Origin: Microbulbifer taiwanensis
GTDB taxonomy: Bacteria; Pseudomonadota; Gammaproteobacteria; Pseudomonadales; Cellvibrionaceae
Assembly: GCF_014904815.1 (NCBI RefSeq)
Contig: NZ_JACZFR010000025.1
Span: 124,001 to 188,000 of the forward strand
Reading direction: 5' to 3'
Length of the DNA stretch: 64,000 nt
Below the pieces are notes generated by a model. It did no database searches and had not been told where the DNA came from. It saw only the letters and a program-made list of their open reading frames with translations. Below, in pieces: positions 17,601 to 27,400 of the stretch (position 1 is its first letter; every line of letters starts with the position of its first letter). The translations under genes were made by a program, and so were the position numbers.

Positions 17601-17758
17601 GGCTGGTGGCGCGCATTCGCAAGGTCTTCCTGATCGAGGTGGAGCCGGGACTGGTGTTCGAACACGCCAGCCCCCAGGCGCTTGCACGGGCCCTCTGCGC
17701 CGCGGGCGACGCCGCGGCGCTGGAGCAGCTGGCCGCGGCGCAGGGCGCGCAAATCTGA
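14660..17758 (+). CDS. NRPS 2: degenerate C (interface)-A(Asp)-PCP
   Basis: 1032 residues. Residues 1-430 have the C-domain fold signature (QYLQWRAELEADAD, TTAEVLLQTAWWLLLARLSG) but lack the active-site HHxxxDG: the corresponding stretch reads VSALVADSGS at ~134. This fits the interface domain described for beta-hydroxyaspartate siderophores, a non-catalytic C-family member thought to dock the hydroxylase to the carrier-bound Asp. The A domain spans ~452-917 ([13 protein letters not shown]). Its code reads DLTKVGHVGK, almost the standard Asp code DLTKVGHIGK. A PCP has SGGHSL at ~973. The start is GTG 14660 with GGAGG at 14646-14650. The missing catalysis here is supplied by C2 at the end of NRPS 1, so the Asp module is split over two proteins together with its hydroxylase. 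Confidence 0.92.
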   Translation: MEAAIENLSHSSPLGPEQRARLACWGGEARAERAILVMEIELEAGLPAARLRSAVEQAVREHRILAATLCRQPGFRGLRLRAGGASAPLHWCEVGSLQAARARAVEPLDLDGGQLLRALFAAEEGGGARLLLAVSALVADSGSLAALAAQIGECLDGADRGDSRARFQYGQYLQWRAELEADADAPAGRDYWARRLRDLDALAAPRLVYRRDCPPAGTYLHLRGQLDAAAMARIHQQAERAGTTAEVLLQTAWWLLLARLSGNFRFTAGWLHDCRQDYELMQGAVGVFEKLLPVSVAGGEEESFAQWLARAATMAAAHIEAQEYCPLEPTETGGHNAVGFAYREAPSRAGSEWGQSGLRSVALPGAAPGFELALELEVTAEGAGLCLCADSALYPQAAIEHLLEQYITQLLGALERPHSAVADLPWMGEAELRRRGPGWCGAELDLGPRSIGGHIARWARQTPDAPAVACGDLCLSYRELDARASRLAHWMRARGVTPGALVALELPRSPDLVAAMLATWRVGAAYLPLDPGWPQARREQVLADAEPALVVAAAPVHLDTFPNRPLGHRPQPQDPAYVLYTSGSTGRPKGVEIGQRQLLNYAAAASAEMALADCRRWGLVTPPTTDLGNTALFGALFNGACLAIATEEEVRDGAAFAGFVARHQIDALKMVPSHLEALLECDAPKLPRTLVLGGEAAPRGLLARIAQLAPECVIYNHYGPTETTVGVVVHRVYPSDYPGEPLPEAQPLSRVLGNNRVYLLDRKLRPVPTGAQGEVYIGGAQLCRGYLNGAGDDSAFVGDPWRAGQRLYRSGDLAWALPRGLRLAGRADHQVKIRGFRVEPAEVEAALLDLPGVRQAAVIARDAAGAAELAAFVVTDGGEMPRREQLADRLPAQMLPAQLVAVADLPRLPSGKIDRRALAELAAAGQGAAAEMSPAEAGGAEPATELEAALCAFMAALLGRERLAADADFFESGGHSLLVIRLVARIRKVFLIEVEPGLVFEHASPQALARALCAAGDAAALEQLAAAQGAQI

Positions 17759-17764
17759 ATCGTA

Positions 17765-17857
17765 ACTACCTATCCCCCGGTGCCAGTAAGAGAGGCCTGG
17801 GCGGCAGCGCCTTCGCATCAGGCTTCGCATTTTTTCTGAGCCCGAGGGATAGATAGT
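17765..17857 (+). repeat. Inverted-repeat element between NRPS 2 and NRPS 3
   Basis: ACTACCTATCCCCCGG (17765-17780) and CCGAGGGATAGATAGT (17842-17857) pair at 14 of 16 positions and enclose about 61 bases that contain two CTTCGCAT copies and the run ATTTTTTCTG. This 128-base gap is the longest break between NRPS genes in the operon. It may be a small MITE-like insertion or an RNA structure that tunes NRPS 3/4 expression. No PvdS-type box is present in it. Confidence 0.5.
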
Positions 17858-17886
17858 CACCCTGAATCATTTTCAAGGAATCGGTA

Positions 17887-20800
17887 ATGAAAAATAACGC
17901 CGCAATCAGAACACTGGCAGACAGCGGTGAGACCGCGCACAGCGATGTGCCCGCGCGGCGGGTGGTCGAGGGAGATCCGGTGGCACTCTCCTTTTCCCAG
18001 GAGCAGCTCTGGTTCCTGCAGCGCCTGGAACCGGAACTCACCGCCTATAACCTGCCGCGGGTGTTCCGCCTGCGCGGCGCCCTGGATAGCGACGCGTTGG
18101 AGCGCGCCTTTGCGGCGGTGATCGAACGGCACGGCGTGCTGCGCACGCGCTTCTTCGAGCGCGACGGTGTGCCGCTGCAGCAGCTGGAAACGACCGCGCC
18201 CTTTGCGCTGGAGACCCTCGACCTGTCGCACTGCGCGGCCGACGAGCGCCGCACCCGGCTCGACGCGGCGGTGGAGCAGGTGGTGTCCCGGGTCTTCGAC
18301 CTGGGGCGGGCCCCGGCGCTGGCGGCGCGCCTGATCAAACTGGGTGACCGGGAGCATGTGCTGGCGCTGTGCCTGCACCACATCGTCTCCGATGCCTGGT
18401 CGAACCCGATACTGGCCCGGGACCTGGGCCAGGCCTACCGGCGCGCGCTGGACAGCAGCGGCGCGGTGCATTTCGATCCCTTGCCGCTGCAATACGCGGA
18501 TTGCGCCCTGTGGCAGCGGGCCCGCGCCGAGGCCGGGGAACTGGAGCGGCATATCGACTACTGGAACGGCTACCTGGGCGAGGAGGTGGCGCCGCTGGCG
18601 CTGCCGCTGGACTTCCCGCGCCCGCTGGAGCAGCGCTTCGACGGCGCCGCGGTCCCGGTCGAACTGCCCCCGTCCCTCGCGGCGGCGCTGCTCGAGTTCT
18701 GTCGCGCCGAGCGCTGCACACCCTTCGTGGTTCTGCTGGCCGCTTGGCAGGCACTGTTGGCCCGCTACACCGGGCAGGGCGACTTTGCCGTCGGCGTCCC
18801 CTCGGCGGGGCGGCAGCGCGAGGAGATGCAGGACCTGATGGGATTCTTTGTCACCACCCAGGTGTACCGCGCGCGATTGCCGGCGGGCATGACCCTGCGG
18901 CAGCTGTGCCGGCAGGTGCGGGGGGATGCGATCGCGGCGCTCAACCACGGTGAGGTGCCGCTGGATACACTGCTCGCCAACCGCAAGGACCGGCGCGAGC
19001 CCGGCCGCAGCCCGCTGTTCCAGGTGCTGTTCAGTGCGCAGATGGCCGACGGCGCGGCGACTCTGGACCTGCGGGGACTGGCGGCGGAAGCGCTGCCGCT
19101 GCCCCACACCAGTGCCAAATACGAACTGTCCCTGGATCTCAATATCGGCGCCGATGGCGTGCGCGGACAGCTGGAATATGCCACGCACCTCTTCTCGGAG
19201 GCGACCGCGCAGCGACTGGCGGGCTACTACCGGCGCCTGCTGGAAGCCCTGGCCGCCGATGCGGACCAGCCCCTGGACCGGCAGGAGTTGCCGGGCGCGG
19301 GGGAGCGCACACAGCTGCGGCAGTGGGGGGCGGCCGGGGCGCAGTTCCCCGAGGCGATGCCGGTGCAGCGGCAGATAGAGCGGCGGGCGCGGGAAAACCC
19401 CGATGCGGTCGCACTGGTATTCGGCGAGGAAACACTGACCTACGGGCAGCTGAACCGGCGAGCCAACCGCCTGGCCCACCACCTGATTTCGCTGGGGGTA
19501 AAACCGGAGGTGAAGGTGGGCCTGGCGGTGGAGCGCTCCTTCGAGATGCTGGTGGGCCTGCTGGCAATCCTCAAGGCGGGCGGTGCCTATGTACCGCTGG
19601 ACCCGGACTATCCGCCCGAGCGACTGGCCTACACGATCGGGGACAGCGGTATCGAACTGCTGTTGACCCAGAGCCACCTGCGCGAACGCCTGCCGCTGCA
19701 AGAAGGGCTGCAGCTGCTGGAACTGGATACGCTGTCGCTGCAATCCGGGCCGGACAGCAATCCGGACATCGAGGTGCGCGGCGACAACCTCGCCTATGTG
19801 ATCTACACGTCGGGTTCCACCGGCAGGCCCAAGGGGGCGCAGCTGTGCCACCGCAATATCGCGCGCCTGCTCAGTGCCACCGATCACTGGTTCCATTTCG
19901 GCAGCGGCGATGTGTGGACGCTGTTTCACTCCTACGCCTTCGATTTCTCCGTCTGGGAAATCTTCGGCGCCCTCTGCACCGGTGGCCGGCTGGTGATAGT
20001 GCCGCACTGGGTCAGCCGCTCGCCGGAGGACTTGCTGCAACTGCTGCGCCGCCAGCGGGTGACGGTGCTCAACCAGACACCCTCCGCCTTCGGCCAGTTG
20101 ATGAGTGTGGCGGGTCTCTACGATGCACCGCTGGCCCTGCGCGCGGTGATTTTCGGCGGCGAGGCCCTGGAGCCGGAGATGCTGCGGCCGTGGATCGAGC
20201 AATGGGGCGATGGCGACGCCGGGGCGGGCGGTCCGCGCCTGATCAATATGTACGGCATTACCGAGACCACCGTGCACGTGACCTTCCGGCCGATCACCCG
20301 TCGGGACCTGGGGGCGCGGCGCAGCCCCCTGGGCGCGGCCATCCCCGACCTGGGCCTGCGGGTACTGGACGGCGCCATGAACCTGGTCGCCACCGGAGTG
20401 CCCGGCGAGCTGTACGTTTGCGGCGACGGGCTGGCGCGGGGCTATCTGCAGCGCCCGGACCTGACCGCGGAGCGCTTTGTGGCGGATCCCCAGGGGACGG
20501 CGGGCCAGCGCCTGTACCGCACCGGCGACCTGGTGCGCTGGAACGGCGACGGACAACTGGAATACCTGGGGCGCATCGACCAGCAGGTGAAAATCCGCGG
20601 CTTCCGCATCGAACTGGGGGAAATCGAAACCCGGCTGCTCGCCTGCCCGGGTGTGTGCGATGCGGTGGTCATCGCCGCGGACGACCGGCTGGTGGCCTAT
20701 GTCTGCGCCGGCGCAGGGGAGGCGGTCGACCCGGCGCAGCTGCGCGCGCGGCTCGGCGAGGCACTGCCGGACTATATGGTGCCCGGCGCCATCGCGCAGC

Positions 20801-23800
20801 TTGAGCGGCTGCCGCTCAATGCCAACGGCAAGGTGGACAGGAAGGCGCTGCCGGCGGTGGCCATCGCATCCGGCGCCAGCTACGAGGCGCCGCGGGGAAC
20901 GACCGAGGAAACCCTGGCGCGCATCTGGGCGACACTGCTCGGCGTGGAGCGGGTGGGGCGCGCGGACAATTTCTTCGAACTGGGCGGCCACTCGCTGCTG
21001 GCCCTGAAGCTGCTCGAGCGCATGCGTGCCGAGGGCATGACCGCCCAGGTGCGCCACCTGTTCCAGCACCCGCAGTTGGCGGATTTTGCCGCCGCGGTGA
21101 CCCGGGGTAACAAGCACAGTGAAATTGCGGTGCCGCCGAACCGGATTCCCGACGGCTGCAGCGCCATTGCGCCGGAGATGCTGACACTGGTCGAGCTGGA
21201 TGCGGACGAGATTGCGCGCATCGAGGCGGCGGTGCCGGGGGGCGCCGCCAATATCCGGGATATCTACCCGCTGGCGCCGCTGCAGGAGGGCATGCTGTTC
21301 CACCACCTGCTGGACAGCGAGGCGGACGCCTATGTCACCGCGCACACCCTGGCCTTCGACAGCCGCGAGTGGCTGGAGCGGTTTATGGCCTGCTTCAATC
21401 GGGTGATAGAGCGCCACGATATCCTGCGCACCGCCGTGCTCTGGGAGGGACTGGGCGGACCTGTACAGGTGGTCTGCCGCCAGGCGCCCCTGCAACTGGA
21501 GTGGCTGTCGAATGATGCCGGCGACAGCGCCGTCGCGCAGCTGGATGCCCGCGCACACCCGCGCCGCCACAGGATCGATGTGCGGCGCGCGCCCCTGTTC
21601 CACGGGGTGGCGGTTTTCGATGCGGCCAGTGAGCGCTGGCTGCTGCGCCTGCTCGGCCACCACCTGGTGCGCGATCACACCACCATGGAGTGCATTATCG
21701 AGGAGATTGCGCTGATCCAGCGCGGGCGGGACGCGCAGTTGCCACAGCCGCTGCCCTTCCGCGATTTTGTCGCGCGCTCGCGCCAGCGGGGCGGCGACGC
21801 GGCGCAGCGGGCCTTCTTCACGCGCATGCTGGCGGATGTGGAAGAGCCGACGGCGCCCTTCGGCCTGGTCGATATCCAGGGCGATGGCAGCGATATCGAA
21901 GAGTTGCAGCTGCCACTGGAGCGCGGCCTGGCACAGCGCATCCGGCAGCAGGCGCAGCGCTGCGGCGTCAGTGCCGCCAGCCTGTTCCACCTGGCCTGGG
22001 CCCTGGTGCTGGGCAGGACCGCCGGCCGCGACGACCTGGTCTTCGGCACCGTACTGTTCGGTCGCCTGCAGGGCGATGCCGGTGCCGAGCGGGCCTTGGG
22101 CATGTTGATCAACACCCTGCCGATCCGCATTCGCCTGCGCAACCGCGATGCCCGGCAGGCGCTGCGGCAGACCCAGGAGGCGCTGACCGAGCTGATGCAG
22201 CACGAGCACGCCAGCCTGGTGCAGGCGCAGCGTTGCAGTGGCCTGCCCGGCGGCACGCCGCTCTTCTCCAGCCTGCTCAACTACCGCTACAACCAACGGG
22301 AGGAGGTGCGCGGCGCGCACTTCTGGGACGGCATGGAATTGCTGCAGAGTGAAGACCGCACCAACTACCCGGTGCTGATCAACGTCGACGACCTGGGGGA
22401 CGGCTTCCAGCTGGTGGCGCAAGTGGCCGCCAGCGCCGGCGCCGGGCGCCTGTGCGGCTACCTGGTGGCGGCTCTCGGCGGCCTGGTGCAGGCACTGGAG
22501 TCGGATTCCGGGCACAGAATCTCCGAACTCGAGCTGATGGACGGCCCGGAGCTGCAACAGCAGCAACGCTGGGGCCGCCCCGCCGTTGGCGAGGTGGCAA
22601 CGGACACGGTACAGGGGCTGATCGGGCAACAAGTGCGGGAGACCCCGGAGGCGCCGGCGCTGATCGTCGGCGACAAGGTCTACAGCTATCGCGAACTGGA
22701 CACCCGCGCCAACCGCCTGGCGCGGCGCCTGATCAGAATGGGGGTGGGTCCGGAGGTGCGGGTCGGGCTCTCGGTGGAGCGATCCGCCGACTCGGTCGTC
22801 GGGCTGCTGGCCATCCTGAAGGCGGGCGGTGTCTATGTGCCGCTGGATGCGGAATTTCCCCGGGACAGGCTCAAGTACATCGCCGAGAGCAGCGATATCC
22901 GCGTGCTGCTGACCCACAGCCACCTGCAGGCGCGCTTCCCGACCTGTGCCGGCCTCGCGCTGCTGTCGCTGGACGGGCTGGACCTGAGCGGCGAATCCGC
23001 CGCTGACCCGGGCATCGCGGTGCATGCCGACAATCTCGCCTATGTGCTCTACACCTCAGGCTCCACCGGCCTTCCCAAGGGCATAGAGATGTCCCACCGG
23101 GTGCTGTCGCAGTTGACGCAGTGGCAGATGCAGCGGCTGCCGGGTGCGCCGCGGACACTGATGTTTGCCTCCCCCTGTTTCGATGTGGCCTTCCAGGAGC
23201 TGGCCAGCTGCCTGGCGGCCGGCGGCGCACTGGTGCAGACCCGCGAGGAGGAGCGGCGTGACTTCGGTCTGCTGCTCGAGCTGATTGCCCGCCACTCGGT
23301 GGAGCGGATCTTCCTCCCGTTTGCGGTGCTGCAGCTGTTTGCCGAGGCGGCGCTGGCCTCGGGTGCGTGCCTGCCGCAACTGAAAGAGGTCATCACCGCG
23401 GGTGAGCAGCTCAAGCTCACCCGCCCCCTGCGCGACTGGCTGCAGCGGGAGGGGCAGATCCAGCTGGTCAACCAGTACGGCCCCACCGAATCCCACGTGG
23501 TCAGCGATTTCCCCCTGCCGCGGGATTATGTACAGGACCCGGCGCGGGAGCTGCCGCCCATCGGGCGGCCGGCCTCGGGCGCCTGCCTGCGCGTGCTCGA
23601 CGGGTCGCTGCGCCCGGTGCCCCAGGGGGTGCCGGGGGAGCTGTATATCGGCGCTGCGGCGCTGGCGCGCGGCTACCTCGATCGCCCGGCCCTGACCTGC
23701 GAGCGCTTCGTGGCGGACCCCTTCGATGACAGGGGCGGCCGCCTCTACCGCACCGGTGACCTGGTGCGCTGGAATAGCGACGGGCAGCTGGAGTACCTGC

Positions 23801-24426
23801 AACGTATCGACCACCAGGTGAAGGTCCGCGGCTTCCGCATCGAGCTCAGTGAAATCGAGACCCAGCTCCTCTCCCAGACAGAGGTGCGCGAGGCGGTCGT
23901 CGTCGCCCAGGGCGATCCCGGCGCCGCGCGCCTGGTGGCCTATGTTTCGCCGGTGGCGGGGCAGTGCATAGACACGGTGCAACTGCGCCAGCGCCTCGGC
24001 CGCACTCTGCCGGATTACATGGTGCCGGGCGTGATGCTGGTGCTGGACAACCTGCCGCTCAACGCCAATGGCAAGGTGGATCGCAGGGCGCTGCCGGAAC
24101 CGGAACTGGCCCCGGTCGCCAGCTACGAGGCGCCGCGGGGCGAAGCGGAGGAAACCCTCGCGGCTATATGGACCGAAGTATTGGACGTGCAGCGGGTGGG
24201 GCGCCAGGACAACTTCTTCGAGTTGGGCGGGCACTCGCTGCTGGCGGTGCAGTTGGCGGCCCGCGTACAGGCCTCGCTGCGTATGAAGCTGACCATTCGC
24301 GACATCTTCACCCATCCATCCCTGGCCGATATGGCGGCCCTGGTTGCGGACAGTGCGCAGCCGGAAAAAATCGACGAATCCCTGTCGGAAATCGATGCTT
24401 TTATCGACAACCTGGAAGCAGTTTGA
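17887..24426 (+). CDS. NRPS 3: C-A(Thr)-PCP-E/C-A(Pro-like)-PCP
   Basis: 2179 residues, two modules. The first C domain (~30-460) has HHIVSDA at ~165 (G of the motif replaced by A). A3 (~480-975) has the code DFWNIGMVHK, the standard threonine signature. A PCP has GGHSL at ~1033. The next C domain (~1080-1555) begins with the extended dual-type lead-in [10 protein letters not shown] then [20 protein letters not shown] and has HHLVRDHTT, features of dual epimerisation/condensation domains, so Thr should become D-configured. A4 (~1575-2060) reads DVQFIAQVVK; the pattern DVQxIAxVVK is closest to proline codes, but position 322 is Q instead of H, so the substrate is uncertain. The last PCP (GGHSL, ~2115) ends the protein; the NRPS 4 start codon overlaps its stop (TGATG). 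Confidence 0.92.
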   Translation: MKNNAAIRTLADSGETAHSDVPARRVVEGDPVALSFSQEQLWFLQRLEPELTAYNLPRVFRLRGALDSDALERAFAAVIERHGVLRTRFFERDGVPLQQLETTAPFALETLDLSHCAADERRTRLDAAVEQVVSRVFDLGRAPALAARLIKLGDREHVLALCLHHIVSDAWSNPILARDLGQAYRRALDSSGAVHFDPLPLQYADCALWQRARAEAGELERHIDYWNGYLGEEVAPLALPLDFPRPLEQRFDGAAVPVELPPSLAAALLEFCRAERCTPFVVLLAAWQALLARYTGQGDFAVGVPSAGRQREEMQDLMGFFVTTQVYRARLPAGMTLRQLCRQVRGDAIAALNHGEVPLDTLLANRKDRREPGRSPLFQVLFSAQMADGAATLDLRGLAAEALPLPHTSAKYELSLDLNIGADGVRGQLEYATHLFSEATAQRLAGYYRRLLEALAADADQPLDRQELPGAGERTQLRQWGAAGAQFPEAMPVQRQIERRARENPDAVALVFGEETLTYGQLNRRANRLAHHLISLGVKPEVKVGLAVERSFEMLVGLLAILKAGGAYVPLDPDYPPERLAYTIGDSGIELLLTQSHLRERLPLQEGLQLLELDTLSLQSGPDSNPDIEVRGDNLAYVIYTSGSTGRPKGAQLCHRNIARLLSATDHWFHFGSGDVWTLFHSYAFDFSVWEIFGALCTGGRLVIVPHWVSRSPEDLLQLLRRQRVTVLNQTPSAFGQLMSVAGLYDAPLALRAVIFGGEALEPEMLRPWIEQWGDGDAGAGGPRLINMYGITETTVHVTFRPITRRDLGARRSPLGAAIPDLGLRVLDGAMNLVATGVPGELYVCGDGLARGYLQRPDLTAERFVADPQGTAGQRLYRTGDLVRWNGDGQLEYLGRIDQQVKIRGFRIELGEIETRLLACPGVCDAVVIAADDRLVAYVCAGAGEAVDPAQLRARLGEALPDYMVPGAIAQLERLPLNANGKVDRKALPAVAIASGASYEAPRGTTEETLARIWATLLGVERVGRADNFFELGGHSLLALKLLERMRAEGMTAQVRHLFQHPQLADFAAAVTRGNKHSEIAVPPNRIPDGCSAIAPEMLTLVELDADEIARIEAAVPGGAANIRDIYPLAPLQEGMLFHHLLDSEADAYVTAHTLAFDSREWLERFMACFNRVIERHDILRTAVLWEGLGGPVQVVCRQAPLQLEWLSNDAGDSAVAQLDARAHPRRHRIDVRRAPLFHGVAVFDAASERWLLRLLGHHLVRDHTTMECIIEEIALIQRGRDAQLPQPLPFRDFVARSRQRGGDAAQRAFFTRMLADVEEPTAPFGLVDIQGDGSDIEELQLPLERGLAQRIRQQAQRCGVSAASLFHLAWALVLGRTAGRDDLVFGTVLFGRLQGDAGAERALGMLINTLPIRIRLRNRDARQALRQTQEALTELMQHEHASLVQAQRCSGLPGGTPLFSSLLNYRYNQREEVRGAHFWDGMELLQSEDRTNYPVLINVDDLGDGFQLVAQVAASAGAGRLCGYLVAALGGLVQALESDSGHRISELELMDGPELQQQQRWGRPAVGEVATDTVQGLIGQQVRETPEAPALIVGDKVYSYRELDTRANRLARRLIRMGVGPEVRVGLSVERSADSVVGLLAILKAGGVYVPLDAEFPRDRLKYIAESSDIRVLLTHSHLQARFPTCAGLALLSLDGLDLSGESAADPGIAVHADNLAYVLYTSGSTGLPKGIEMSHRVLSQLTQWQMQRLPGAPRTLMFASPCFDVAFQELASCLAAGGALVQTREEERRDFGLLLELIARHSVERIFLPFAVLQLFAEAALASGACLPQLKEVITAGEQLKLTRPLRDWLQREGQIQLVNQYGPTESHVVSDFPLPRDYVQDPARELPPIGRPASGACLRVLDGSLRPVPQGVPGELYIGAAALARGYLDRPALTCERFVADPFDDRGGRLYRTGDLVRWNSDGQLEYLQRIDHQVKVRGFRIELSEIETQLLSQTEVREAVVVAQGDPGAARLVAYVSPVAGQCIDTVQLRQRLGRTLPDYMVPGVMLVLDNLPLNANGKVDRRALPEPELAPVASYEAPRGEAEETLAAIWTEVLDVQRVGRQDNFFELGGHSLLAVQLAARVQASLRMKLTIRDIFTHPSLADMAALVADSAQPEKIDESLSEIDAFIDNLEAV

Positions 24427-27400
24427 TGAGCAGTTCCATCACCCAACGTATTGCCGAGCGTTTTGCCGGGCTCAGCCCCGAACAGCGGCGCGCGGTTTAC
24501 CGCAAGATCAGCCAGGAGGGGCTGGTAATCGGCCAGTTCCCGATTCTCGAACGGGACGCGTCGTCGCGGAACCCTTGTCCCGCCTCCTATGCCCAGGTGC
24601 GCCAGTGGTTCCTGTGGCAGCTGGACCCGGACAGCAGCGCCTACCATATCAGCGGCGCACTGTGGCTCAGGGGTGCGCTGGATGGAGAGGCGCTGCGGGC
24701 CAGCTTCGACGCGCTGGTGGTACGACACGAGGCACTGCGCACCCTGTTCCGCTCGGGAGACGACGGGCAGGTCGAACAGGTGATTCTTGCCGAAGCCCGC
24801 GCGCATATCGAACAGGTCGACCTGCGCCAGGTGGACGCGGAGGCCCGCGACCAGCGGCTGCGCGCGGAAATCCGGCGACTGCAGCAGACTCCCTTCGACC
24901 TCGAAGCGGGACCGCTCCTGCGGCTGGGGCTGATCCGCGAGTCGGCGGATGCACAGCTGCTGGTGGTGGTGATGCACCACAGTATTTCCGACGGCTGGTC
25001 GATACCGGTGATCGTCAGCGAGTTTTCCGAAGAGTACAGGGCGCGGGTACAGGGGCGGGAAGCGGCGCACCGCCCCCTGCCGGTCCAGTACGCCGACTAC
25101 GCGCTGTGGCAGCGCAACTGGCTGGAGGCGGGGGAGAAGGAGCGCCAGCTGGAATACTGGCGCGCGCATCTGGGCGGCGAATTCCCGGTACTGCAACTGC
25201 CCGCGGACCACCCGCGCAGCGCCGACGGCCGCTACCGCGCGGCGCGCCACAGGGCGGCCGTGCCCACTGCCCTGGCGGAGGGCCTGCGCGCGCGCGCGGC
25301 CGCCGCGGGGACCACTCTGTTTACGGTGTTGCTGACTGGATTCCAGGCGCTGCTGCACCGGTACAGCGGCCTGGGCGATATCCGTGTCGGTGTGCCCATC
25401 GCCAACCGCCACCGGGTGGAGATCGAGGGTCTGGTGGGCTTCTTCGTCAACACCCAGGTGCTGCGCAATATCGTCGACCCGCGCACCAGCCTGCAGCAGC
25501 TGCTGGAGCGCGCCGGGGAGGCGGCACTGGGTGCCCAGGGCCACCAGGACCTGCCCTTCGAGCAGCTGGTGGAAGCGCTGGCGCCGGAGCGCAACCTGAA
25601 CGCCAATCCCCTGTTCCAGGTGATGTTCAATCACCAGAGACAGGGGCGGCAGACACTGGATTCGCTGCCGGGACTGGCGCTGGAAAGTTGCGAGCTGGAG
25701 GCGGGGGCGGCACAGTTCGAACTGACCCTGGATACCCGCGAGGATGCCGAAGGAAAGCTGAGCGCCACTTTCACTTATGCGGCGGAATTGTTCGAACCCG
25801 CAACCGTCGAGCGCATGGCCAGCCATTACCTGCTGCTGCTCGAGGCGCTGGCCGAAGGGCCCGAATCCGCGCTGGGCGATATACCGCTGCTCGGTGAAGT
25901 CGAGCAAAAGCAGCTGGCGCAGTGGGGCGTCATGGAAAATTCCCACGGCGAACTGCCACCGGTGCACCGCCTGATCGAGTGGCAAGCGCGGGAAAATCCC
26001 GATGCCGAGGCGCTGGTTTTCGGCGGTGAAACACTGAGTTTTTCCGCACTCAATACCCGCGCCAATCGCCTGGCGCACCAGCTGATTTCCCTGGGCGTAA
26101 AACCGGAAGTGAAGGTGGGTATCGCCACCGAGCGCTCGCTGGAAATGATCGTCGGCCTGCTGGCGATACTGAAGGCGGGCGGTGCCTATGTGCCGCTGGA
26201 AACGGATTACCCGCGCGAGCGCCTGGCCTGGATTATCGAGGACAGCGGTATCGAACTGCTGCTGACCCAAACCCATGTACGGGCGCGTCTGCCGGTATGC
26301 GAAGGACTGCGGCTGCTGGACCTGCAGCCTCTTGTAGGAGCCTGCCTGCAGGCGCATATTCCCGGAGCCAGCCAGTCATCCCATTGGCCCGAAAACAATC
26401 CTGCGGTGGCCGTCCACGGCGAAAACCTCGCCTATGTGATCTATACATCGGGCTCCACCGGCCGCCCCAAGGGCGCGGCCATACGCCACAGCGCCCTGGC
26501 CAGCTGTATGGTCTGGATGCAGGAGAAATACCAGCTGACCCGCGCAGACACGGTGCTGCACAAGGCCCCCTTCGGCTTCGACGTCTCCGCCTGGGAAATC
26601 TTCTGGCCGCTGACCGCGGGCGTGCGCCTGGTGGTGGCCAACCCCGGCGACCACCGCGATCCCGAGCGCATCATCGACCTGATCCGCCGGCACAAGGTCA
26701 CTGCGCTCAACTTCGTGCCGGCCATGCTGCAGGCCTTCCTCGCCCACCCGGGTATCGAAGAGGAAACAAAACTCCGCTACGTCATCTGCGGCGGCGAAGC
26801 CATGCCCGCCGCGACCCAGCGCGAGGCGCTCGAGCGGTTAAAAGGCGTCAGCCTGCAGAACCTCTACGGCCCCACGGAAACCACCATCCACGTCACCCAG
26901 TGGACCTGCAGGAACGACGGCCGGGGCCAGGTGCCCATAGGGCGCCCCATCTCCGCCACCAACGCCCATGTGCTGGATGAATCCCTGAACCGGGTACCCC
27001 AGGGCGTGGCCGGCGAACTCTATATCGGCGGCGAACTGCTCGGCCGCGGCTACCTGAACAGGCCCGACCTGAGCGCGGAAAGATTCGTGGCCAATCCGTT
27101 CGGCGAGGGCGAACGCCTCTACCGCACCGGCGACCTGGTGCGCTGGAACGGCGAGGGCCAGCTGGAATACCTGGGGCGCATAGACCACCAGGTAAAAATC
27201 CGCGGCCTGCGCATCGAGCTGGGCGAAATCGAGGCGCAGCTGCTGGCGCAGCCGGAAGTGTGCGAGGCGGTGGCGGTGGCGAAAGACAACCACCTGCTGG
27301 CCTATGTCTCCGCCAAGGCGGGAAGGGAGATCGACAGTGCGCAACTGCGCGAACGCCTCGGCCAGACCCTGCCGGACTATATGCTGCCGGCCGCCATCGT

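Noticed and set aside
23964-24425. An upstream start for NRPS 4 that would add 154 residues.
   Set aside because: The added sequence is an out-of-frame reading of the end of NRPS 3. ATG 24426 overlapping the NRPS 3 stop gives the proper N-terminus.
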